From the NCBI GenBank assembly GCA_964515905.1, contig CAZEWK010000095.1, forward strand, positions 74,768-138,767: DNA of 64,000 nucleotides, given 5' to 3'. Source of the DNA: GCA-2712985 sp964515905. GTDB lineage: Bacteria > Pseudomonadota > Alphaproteobacteria > UBA7887. A program made the position numbers and the translations under genes. Position 1 is the first letter of the stretch, and the number at the start of each line of letters is the position of its first letter. This document shows positions 1 through 7,370 of this stretch, in pieces. The notes below the pieces were generated by a model. It was given only the letters and a program-made list of their open reading frames with translations, was not told the DNA's origin and ran no database searches.

Positions 1-524
1 TGTCGTCCATTCCCAATAGCCTTGGCCGGTATGCCGACAACTGTTGTGCCCGGAAGCACGTCTTTAACTACCACGGCATTTGACCCAATTCGAGCATTGG
101 CACCTATTGTTATTGGACCGAGGACTTTTGCTCCCGCGCCTACAATCACTCCATTCTCCAATGTTGGATGCCGTTTGGTCCCCCGTTCAAGCGATGTTCC
201 GCCTAACGTTACACCTTGATACAGGGTTACGTCATCTCCAATTTGGGCAGTGGCGCCGACCACTACTCCCATACCATGATCAATAAATAAACGCTTTCCA
301 ATTGTTGCCGCTGGATGAATTTCAATTCCTGTCAGCAACCGACCCAAATGAGAAATAAATCGCCCTAGCCACCTCAAGCCATGATTCCAGGAATAACTGC
401 TTACACAGTAGAAAACGATGGCGTGGAAGCCTGGATAACAGAATACTACTTCCAGTTTAGACCTTGCGGCAGGGTCATGTTCTAGAATTACTGAAATTTG
501 TCGACTTAAATTCTTGAAAATCAT
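1..524 (-). CDS. cysE: Serine O-acetyltransferase, 3' end cut by window edge
   Basis: This gene makes O-acetyl-L-serine from serine and acetyl-CoA, the first committed step of cysteine synthesis in the cytoplasm. Reading the minus strand from the ATG at 522-524 gives about 174 residues with no stop before the window edge, so the C-terminus is missing. The N-terminal part has the short-form transferase look, with a DPAARSKLE segment and CYPGFHAI. It is followed by left-handed beta-helix hexapeptide repeats with the family hallmarks FIDHGMGVVVG, LYQGVTLGGT and KRHPTLENGVIVGAGAKVLG. The His-Gly pair in IDHGMG is the usual catalytic region. The short N-terminus resembles the NifP/EpsC form rather than the longer E. 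coli CysE. It is divergent from the hydrolase at 734. Confidence 0.93.
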   Translation of the reverse strand, partial: MIFKNLSRQISVILEHDPAARSKLEVVFCYPGFHAIVFYCVSSYSWNHGLRWLGRFISHLGRLLTGIEIHPAATIGKRLFIDHGMGVVVGATAQIGDDVTLYQGVTLGGTSLERGTKRHPTLENGVIVGAGAKVLGPITIGANARIGSNAVVVKDVLPGTTVVGIPAKAIGNGR

Positions 525-613
525 ATTAATCGTTGTGATATTATGGCCAGCAACATTTGCACCAGGCTGTGCTTATACCTTTTGATTTTCTGTACTTTAA
601 CAACCTGGGTATA

Positions 614-642
614 AAATTCTTGATGGATTCAGTCAAGAATTT
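614..642. promoter_or_regulatory. Perfect 10-bp inverted repeat in the cysE/hydrolase divergent gap
   Basis: AAATTCTTGA (614-623) and its exact reverse complement TCAAGAATTT (633-642) are separated by 9 nt. The half-site centres lie about 19 bp apart, close to two helical turns, which suits a dimeric regulator. It sits about 90 bp upstream of both gene starts. It could also fold as an RNA hairpin, but no T-tract follows. The identity of any binding protein is unknown. Confidence 0.5.
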
Positions 643-733
643 GAGTGAGGTTATTATGTGCTGCCTCGCATAAAATTCTGTATTAAGGGCGTTTTAAATC
701 TGTGACTGAGAGATTAAGAGGGGAAATTGAATA

Positions 734-1387
734 GTGCCTGAAGTAATTTTTAATGGACCAGAAGGAAGACTGGAGGGCCGCTATCAGCATGGTTTGGGCG
801 ACAATCCACCCGTCGCTATCGTATTACACCCCCATCCAGAGCATGGGGGCAATATGAACAATAAGGTGGTCTATAGCGTTTTTCATGCTTTTGTATCTAT
901 GGGTTTTTCAACCCTTCGATTTAATTTTAGAGGAGTTGGCCGAAGTCAGGGGGAATACGATTTTGGGACAGGAGAACTCAATGATGCAGCGTCTGCCCTT
1001 GACTGGATGCAAAGTTTTAACGCGGATGCTCGAGCTTGTTGGGTTAGCGGCTTTTCTTTTGGTGCTTGGATTTCGTTTCAACTCCTTATGCGTCGTCCTG
1101 AAATAACCGGATTTGTTAACATTGCACCTCCAGCTAACATATTTGATTTTTCTTTTTTGGCTCCATGTCCAGTTTCTGGGATGGTTATTCAGGGAACGGC
1201 AGATGATATTGTTCCAGAGCCAGATGTCAAAAAATTAGCGGAAAAGCTTTCAAGCCAGAGATATGTTGATATCGACTATGTAAAGTTGCGAGGGGCCGAC
1301 CATTTCTTTGGCAATCACCTTGATCGGATAGCAGATCGGTCTAAGAAATACGTGACAAAACGTATGAAAGAACTCGGTTTAAACTAA
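734..1387 (+). CDS. Alpha/beta hydrolase (dienelactone hydrolase-like fold)
   Basis: This is a 217-residue cytoplasmic serine hydrolase of the small alpha/beta type common in Alphaproteobacteria; the substrate cannot be read from sequence. The nucleophile elbow is GFSFG, with the serine between the glycines. The acid is likely in GTADDIVPE and the catalytic histidine in GADHFF near the C-terminus. The N-terminal HPHPEHGGNMNNKVV segment is typical of this family and contributes to the oxyanion region. Translation starts at a GTG with an AGAGGGG ribosome site about 8 nt upstream. It converges with anmK. Confidence 0.85.
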   Translation: MPEVIFNGPEGRLEGRYQHGLGDNPPVAIVLHPHPEHGGNMNNKVVYSVFHAFVSMGFSTLRFNFRGVGRSQGEYDFGTGELNDAASALDWMQSFNADARACWVSGFSFGAWISFQLLMRRPEITGFVNIAPPANIFDFSFLAPCPVSGMVIQGTADDIVPEPDVKKLAEKLSSQRYVDIDYVKLRGADHFFGNHLDRIADRSKKYVTKRMKELGLN

Positions 1388-1493
1388 TGGAACGTAATGT
1401 TAATTCCTTTGTTACTTTCTGTTTAATCGAGCCAATGAAGTGGCGCCAATATTATTTTACGACCCCACAGGGAATATGGGAAAATCATCGGTT

Positions 1494-2588
1494 TTAAGAT
1501 GGATGAAACGTAGATCCTCCAGTTGTCGGGCTGGGAACTCCGGTAGTTGTTGGAAAACTGATTGGTAATCCATAAAAGCTTCTGACTGCGAGAAAAGCAA
1601 TAAGTTGAGCTTCCATATCGTCACCGGACCATCCCACTTTTTCGACAGCCCGCAGTGGGATGCTTGATTTGTTCTGCAGTGTTTGCATGAGGGTCTGATT
1701 CTTTCGTCCGCCTCCACATACTAAAATTTGTTTGGGTATACGGGGAAAGATTCGCAACCCATTTTCAATGGCCTCTGCTGTGAAGGCGGTGAGAGTTGCT
1801 GCCGAATCATAAAAATTTGAGCTGGCAAGAACCTGGACCGCAACTTTAGAAAAATGATTACGGTCGAGAGATTTAGGAGCAGATCGTTTAAAATATGGGT
1901 CTTTGAGCAAGGATTGTAAGGCCTGACGGTTGACCTTTCCCTTGCGCGCAAATAAGCCATCAAAGTCCATCGAGCAACCTGTGTGTTTATGGACTAAATC
2001 GTCTATGAGTGCGTTGCCTGGACCTGTGTCAAAAGCCAATATTTCGTTGCCATTTATCCAAGTAAGGTTGGCAACTCCTCCAATATTCAGAACGCATATT
2101 GGGTGTTCTAAATTTCTTGCTAGCGAACGATGAAAGACCGGTGCTAGAGGTGCGCCTTCACCCCCCTTAGATACATCTGTACTCCGAAAATCCGCTATGA
2201 CAACGGTTGCCAGTTCTTTTGCCATCAGTTTCGCATCACCTATTTGCCACGTTTTACTATTGGTTGGCGAGTGTAGTATCGTGTGCCCATGGAATCCGAT
2301 TAGATTAATATCGTTCAGCGGGAACCGGCTTTTATTCAAGAAATTCCTGACGGCAACAATATGAGCTTCAGTTAAAGACTTTTCGGCACTTAACGTGTCA
2401 CCAATACCACCTAAAGTTGCACGTACTTTTTCTCGAGTATCCTTTTTGTAAGCTATAGTATCTGTAGGGCCAAACCACGTAACATCTTCTCCGTCAGTAC
2501 GAATTACAGCTATATCAATACCGTCCAGAGAGGTACCGCTCATCAGGCCCATAGCGTATAACGGAGTTAATTTAGAATGATCTTTCAA
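1494..2588 (-). CDS. anmK: Anhydro-N-acetylmuramic acid kinase
   Basis: This enzyme phosphorylates and hydrolyses 1,6-anhydro-MurNAc to MurNAc-6-phosphate, recycling peptidoglycan turnover products in the cytoplasm. The 364-residue length is normal. The N-terminal ATP-binding motif GLMSGTSLDGIDIA, the middle FDTGPGNALIDD motif and the late VCGGGRKN motif are all present, as expected of the ASKHA-fold AnmK family. It is divergent from tyrS, with under 100 bp between the two starts, an arrangement seen often in Alphaproteobacteria. The mltG product encoded in this window is a lytic transglycosylase that can generate anhydro-muropeptides, so the two connect functionally. Confidence 0.96.
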   Translation of the reverse strand: MKDHSKLTPLYAMGLMSGTSLDGIDIAVIRTDGEDVTWFGPTDTIAYKKDTREKVRATLGGIGDTLSAEKSLTEAHIVAVRNFLNKSRFPLNDINLIGFHGHTILHSPTNSKTWQIGDAKLMAKELATVVIADFRSTDVSKGGEGAPLAPVFHRSLARNLEHPICVLNIGGVANLTWINGNEILAFDTGPGNALIDDLVHKHTGCSMDFDGLFARKGKVNRQALQSLLKDPYFKRSAPKSLDRNHFSKVAVQVLASSNFYDSAATLTAFTAEAIENGLRIFPRIPKQILVCGGGRKNQTLMQTLQNKSSIPLRAVEKVGWSGDDMEAQLIAFLAVRSFYGLPISFPTTTGVPSPTTGGSTFHPS

Positions 2589-2682
2589 AACCGCCTCATA
2601 AACATAGATAGTCTTCCATTTGCACCTGTGCTATGAGGCTAAATGCTATATTAGATTGTCGATTGAAGAAACGAAATCTCTT

Positions 2683-3936
2683 ATGACCAATTTAAAAACA
2701 GAATTTTTAAAAACAATTATATCACGTGGTTATCTTCACCAATGTACGGACCTGGATGGACTGGATGCTTATGGAACAACCCAGAAAATAGTTGGCTATA
2801 TTGGCTTTGACTGCACTGCTGATAGCTTGCATGTGGGTAGTCTGGTTCCAATCATGTTGTTGCGCCATTTACAGAAAAACGGTCATAAACCCATCGTGTT
2901 GCTTGGTGGTGGAACGACACGGGTTGGTGATCCTTCTGGCAAAGACGCTGCCAGAAAGCTGATTGGAGATCCCGAGATTGCATCTAATATGGAGGGTATT
3001 AGGCGGGTTTTTGAGAAATTTCTTGTATTTGGAGATGGAGTAACAGATGCGGTGATGGTCAATAATGCTGAGTGGTTAGATTCACTGAATTATTTAGATT
3101 TTTTACGAGACTATGGACGACATTTTTCTGTCAATAGGATGCTGAGCTTTGACTCAGTCAAACTTCGGCTCGATCGTGAACAACCACTGAGTTTTCTTGA
3201 ATTCAACTATATGGTGTTTCAGGCTTATGATTTTCTGGAATTAGCAAAAAGATATAGTTGCATCTTGCAGTTGGGGGGGTCTGATCAGTGGGGCAATATC
3301 ATTAACGGCGTTGATCTGGGTCGCCGAGCGTTAAATAGAGGCCTTTTTGGTTTAACTTCACCGTTGTTGGAGACCGCTTCGGGAGAGAAAATGGGGAAAA
3401 CGGCAAAAGGTGCTGTCTGGCTTAATGAAGAAAAGTTGTCCACTTACGATTACTGGCAATACTGGCGGAATGTCGATGATGCGGATGTTGGTAAATTTTT
3501 GCGGCTTTTTACAGAGCTCCCAGCCAATGAAATTAACCGCCTTGAAGTACTTGAGGGGTCTGAAATCAACGAGGCAAAAATCGTATTAGCTGATGCAGCT
3601 ACAGAATTGTGTCGAGGTAAAGAATCTGCTGTGTCAGCAAAGAAAACCGCTACGGAAACATTTCAACAAGGAAAAGTAGGAAATGACTTGCCAATGTTCG
3701 AATTTAGTAAGACCGATTTGGCCAATGGAGTTAGTATCATCGAAATATTTCAATTAACTGGTCTAGCAAATACTAATGGTGAGGTGCGTCGTCTTATACG
3801 CGGAGGGGGTGCTAGGGTAAATGATGTGTCAGTGTCTTCTGAAAAAGGTCAATTGACTTTAAATGATCTTGGCGAGAATGGGGTTATAAAATTGTCGTCC
3901 GGAAAAAAACGCCATGTAGTATTAAAACTGATTTAA
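2683..3936 (+). CDS. tyrS: Tyrosyl-tRNA synthetase
   Basis: This class I aminoacyl-tRNA synthetase charges tRNA-Tyr. The open frame extends upstream to 2620, but the ATG at 2683 gives 417 residues and the usual N-terminus, so that start is preferred. The HIGH-type signature is HVGS (residues 50-53) and the KMSKS-type loop is KMGKT (236-240). Tyrosine and ATP contacts are visible in GFDCTADSLH and QLGGSDQWGN. The last 65 or so residues form an S4-like RNA-binding domain containing RRLIRGGGARVND. This is the common bacterial TyrS of normal length. Confidence 0.97.
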   Translation: MTNLKTEFLKTIISRGYLHQCTDLDGLDAYGTTQKIVGYIGFDCTADSLHVGSLVPIMLLRHLQKNGHKPIVLLGGGTTRVGDPSGKDAARKLIGDPEIASNMEGIRRVFEKFLVFGDGVTDAVMVNNAEWLDSLNYLDFLRDYGRHFSVNRMLSFDSVKLRLDREQPLSFLEFNYMVFQAYDFLELAKRYSCILQLGGSDQWGNIINGVDLGRRALNRGLFGLTSPLLETASGEKMGKTAKGAVWLNEEKLSTYDYWQYWRNVDDADVGKFLRLFTELPANEINRLEVLEGSEINEAKIVLADAATELCRGKESAVSAKKTATETFQQGKVGNDLPMFEFSKTDLANGVSIIEIFQLTGLANTNGEVRRLIRGGGARVNDVSVSSEKGQLTLNDLGENGVIKLSSGKKRHVVLKLI

Positions 3937-3984
3937 GAGATCTAATTTACTTTTTTCTTTATTTAGTTTGTTTTTAGCTACATC

Positions 3985-6900
3985 TTAGTCATATTCCTGC
4001 GGTGTTTCGTCTGCCGTTTTTGGCGTATCTTCAAATATTTGAAACAAATCTCGTAATATTCCTGGAGCTAATGCCGATAAGGGATTTACGCTTATAGTCA
4101 TATCATCAAGTGCTCCGTGGGCGTGGTAATTCGCAGCGAACACACCTTGTCCTTCACCGCCTGTTAGAATATCACCAATCAGAGGAACACGTCCCACGAA
4201 GCTATTGAGGACATATGCCGGAATGATCGTTCCCCTGAGGTCCGCGGAACTATCCAATCGGTCAATTTCACCATTTAACGTCAATCCCAAGGATAAACCA
4301 GTTGCTCGAGCCTTAATTAATTCTATCTTGTTTTTGCGATAGGTAAATGGCGCCTGTAAATGTTCAAACGGGAGACCCTGTCCTCCAAGCAACTCAAGGG
4401 CCCCTGTTAGCGTGGCAATGGTTAAAAGCTTGGCTAAAATAGGGGCATTCACTAAATGGAAATCATTTATTGTCAAATGTCCTACGATCGGCCGGCTAGG
4501 TTCATTATCACGAAAAACCCCTTTCAATTCTAATGTTCCGCCAATTAAATCATCTGTTATATCAATCGCGCGAAGTACGGCTCCTGCGTCCTCAGAGTTA
4601 ATAAATAGAAGTCGGGTTTTGTCTTCTGTCCTCACTTGAAACTCGATTTTTTCTGAATTTTTTAAATAAAGTTCAGCGTCAGTAGGGCCGAAAAGTTCCC
4701 CATCAAAATTTGTTGTACCCTTGAAATTTAAAATCTCTATTTGGTCATCAACTAGAATTCGGGCTAGCTCAGATTCTATCTGTAGGGGAGGTAATTTATT
4801 ATCTCTTTCTATTAGGTTAGGATCACTCGTCAGGTTTTTCGCTATGTACTCTCGAAGATCCAAATCTTGTGCTGTTCCTTTTAATTTTAGAGTTTCATTC
4901 GTTTCCCGTGTGAGTGCGCCCTCAGCATTTGTTACTGAAATTCCGTTGGGCAAAATAATGTATTTGGCTTTCCCAAGAATTCGAAAAGGACGGTCAAAAT
5001 TGAGTTCATTTGGATAGCTGAGAGTAGTAAGGTCTAATTCTTCCGCGTGAATATTTATGTGATATTGTTCATTCTCAATTATATCTAGTTTGGCAGATAG
5101 GCGAGTTATTCCAGCCTCAAATTGGTTTAAAATTAGACCACTTAAATTTCCATTATCGTTAAATACTATTTTTCCGTCTGCCTTTAAGCCGTTCGCTTTT
5201 GCTTCAAAATTTGAGCTTCTGACAGGCTCATCACCCAAAGTATTAAATTGGAATTTCGCAATTGCAGGTTCACCGTGGGATTTACTCCAATTCAGGTATG
5301 GCAAAGATAGTGTGGCCTGCTTAGCATCAACCAAAAGCCGCCCTTCTTTTGTTGTATCTTTGCGCTCAATGAGTATGGCTTGGACATCGACTAATCCTTT
5401 TAGCCGTTGATCATCTACTTTTAATAGGTTGCGTTCAGTATTTCCAAGTTTTGTTTTTATTTCCAAACGGCGAAGAAATTCGTTAGTTTCAATTTCGATA
5501 TTTTCAACCCAGGAATATTGTATAGGGATAGTATTCGCTAGGGTTGTTCCAGTCAGACGAAATTCACGGTCAGTGATTGTTGCCTTCCCATTTAGTTCTC
5601 TGATCTTTATTGGTGGAAGCTGAGGAGATAAGATAAAGTTAGGCACGTTTGCGTTTCTTAGATCTCCAGAACCGGAAATTGCTAAATCATTGAGTTGTAG
5701 GTCCTTAATCAGAGGAAATTGTATATCAAGAACCATTCCGATGGTTCCTTGTGTCTCCTTTGGATCGAACGGTATTTTGTTGTCTCCCGTATAAATGTTC
5801 GATTCTAATACCGATAAAATATCATTTAGTGGACCTAGGGAAGTGAGGCTGACCGTTCCTTGTTCGTTTGGCTCAGAGATGTTTAGTAAACTAACTTCGA
5901 CATTCTCCAACGTTTGCTTGCTCAGGATTCCTTCAGTAATGTTCAGGTGAAGGTCGATACCATCGTACCACCCGTGGGCATTTAAATTCTCTGCCATGGG
6001 AAGACCAGATAAGTAATGTACTGCACTACTATCGATCTCGAATTCCGCATATAACGTTTCACGATCAGTTATTGGATTGCCCCAATCGTAGGCCTGAAAA
6101 TTTATGTGAGCATTAAGTTTTTTTACTGTACCACCTAAAATTCTGTTAGTGATCCAATTTCGGGCGTCATGGGCTATGGCTTCAGGCCAAAACTCGGGGA
6201 TCCGGGAGACAGGTAGATTCTCAACCAAAACATTGGCGGCAATTTCTGGATTTGACAGGTTACCTTGAAAGGAACCATTGAAATCAACTGAAGCTCCATT
6301 GAAATCGATCGAGCCTTGCTCAAATGAGAATTTATGCAAGAGCGGTTCGAAAAGTCCTTCCACCGAAATCGCCGAATATTCGATGTTCGAACTGTCTGGA
6401 AATATTTCGTTAATGGGAAATTCCCCGGGGCCTCCAACAAGATTAAATTCAGCTTTATGTACGTTTAAATCCTTCGTACAGATAATGCGGGAGTGTCCAC
6501 GAACTATGCGTGGTGCTAGTCCAAAAAAATCCAAATTAGAATTTATTTGCGACAGCCGACCTACATCTAAATCGCTGAATTTAAATTCCGCTTCAATTAT
6601 ATTGGTATCCATGTCCAATTTGGCGACAAAATCTATATCCGTATTTGAATCCCCTAGATCCAAATTAAGGACCAATGCCATCACAATGTCGCCATTACCT
6701 AGTTCGATGCCCAGATTAGTTTTATTGGAACTCCATATCACCGATGATGTTAGGTCATGGACAGAAAGTTTACCGTCAAATACATTTATGGATTGAAGAT
6801 AGTTGATTCGGTGATCGAAGTTTTTCCCCCTCATCGTTTTTTCTAGGGCTTGTAGGAGATTGAAGTCTGAGTGTTCAGAGGGGGTAGTCTCAGAGTACAG

Positions 6901-7326
6901 TCTCAACCTGCCCTGGTTGTCCTGGGTCAAGTGAACTTCTGGTTTAAGTAATTCCAAGTAAACGGGAGCGAAATGCCCACGTAGAATCCTGCTAAAGCTC
7001 AACTTAAATGCTATTTCTGGCGCCTTCGCAAAGAGAGTGCCATTTGTTTTATACGTTTGAACGTCGCTAGCTCGAAAATTGAGTGTCCGTTCCCAGCCGG
7101 CCCAGGTAAGTCGAAAATCGGAAAAAGTTACACGGTAGGAGGCGTCTTCGGAACTTAGCGCCTGTTCAACGTATGGTGCTAGAAAAGCCAACGAAATTGG
7201 CCCAGTAGATAGTCGCCATAGAATTATGGCAAGTAGGATCGCTGAGCCCGCCGCTATTGCAGCCACAGAATGGATTAGTATTTTTATAATCGATCGGATC
7301 AAATTGAAATCTACAAGCTTATACAT
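3985..7326 (-). CDS. YhdP/AsmA-like envelope protein (DUF3971 and AsmA-like C-terminal domains)
   Basis: This large protein of about 1113 residues has one N-terminal membrane helix (roughly residues 10-36, ending ILLAIILW) and a very long beta-rich periplasmic part. The YhdP/TamB/AsmA superfamily forms hydrophobic grooves thought to carry phospholipids between inner and outer membrane. The C-terminal stretch with GGQGLPFEHLQAPF, SLGLTLNGEIDRL and SADLRGTIIPAYVLNS is the typical AsmA-like C-terminal domain found in alphaproteobacterial DUF3971 proteins. A TTG at 7341 is also in frame; the ATG at 7326 is preferred. Its start lies only about 45 bp from the divergent glnE start, so the two must share a very compact promoter region. 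Confidence 0.85.
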   Translation of the reverse strand: MYKLVDFNLIRSIIKILIHSVAAIAAGSAILLAIILWRLSTGPISLAFLAPYVEQALSSEDASYRVTFSDFRLTWAGWERTLNFRASDVQTYKTNGTLFAKAPEIAFKLSFSRILRGHFAPVYLELLKPEVHLTQDNQGRLRLYSETTPSEHSDFNLLQALEKTMRGKNFDHRINYLQSINVFDGKLSVHDLTSSVIWSSNKTNLGIELGNGDIVMALVLNLDLGDSNTDIDFVAKLDMDTNIIEAEFKFSDLDVGRLSQINSNLDFFGLAPRIVRGHSRIICTKDLNVHKAEFNLVGGPGEFPINEIFPDSSNIEYSAISVEGLFEPLLHKFSFEQGSIDFNGASVDFNGSFQGNLSNPEIAANVLVENLPVSRIPEFWPEAIAHDARNWITNRILGGTVKKLNAHINFQAYDWGNPITDRETLYAEFEIDSSAVHYLSGLPMAENLNAHGWYDGIDLHLNITEGILSKQTLENVEVSLLNISEPNEQGTVSLTSLGPLNDILSVLESNIYTGDNKIPFDPKETQGTIGMVLDIQFPLIKDLQLNDLAISGSGDLRNANVPNFILSPQLPPIKIRELNGKATITDREFRLTGTTLANTIPIQYSWVENIEIETNEFLRRLEIKTKLGNTERNLLKVDDQRLKGLVDVQAILIERKDTTKEGRLLVDAKQATLSLPYLNWSKSHGEPAIAKFQFNTLGDEPVRSSNFEAKANGLKADGKIVFNDNGNLSGLILNQFEAGITRLSAKLDIIENEQYHINIHAEELDLTTLSYPNELNFDRPFRILGKAKYIILPNGISVTNAEGALTRETNETLKLKGTAQDLDLREYIAKNLTSDPNLIERDNKLPPLQIESELARILVDDQIEILNFKGTTNFDGELFGPTDAELYLKNSEKIEFQVRTEDKTRLLFINSEDAGAVLRAIDITDDLIGGTLELKGVFRDNEPSRPIVGHLTINDFHLVNAPILAKLLTIATLTGALELLGGQGLPFEHLQAPFTYRKNKIELIKARATGLSLGLTLNGEIDRLDSSADLRGTIIPAYVLNSFVGRVPLIGDILTGGEGQGVFAANYHAHGALDDMTISVNPLSALAPGILRDLFQIFEDTPKTADETPQEYD

Positions 7327-7370
7327 TGAGACTACGCCCAATTTTGTTAGAATATGACGGCAAGTAGCTT

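Noticed and set aside
4721..5017. Plus-strand frames antisense to the YhdP-like gene
   Set aside because: They are shadows of the long minus-strand gene, with unlikely residue composition.
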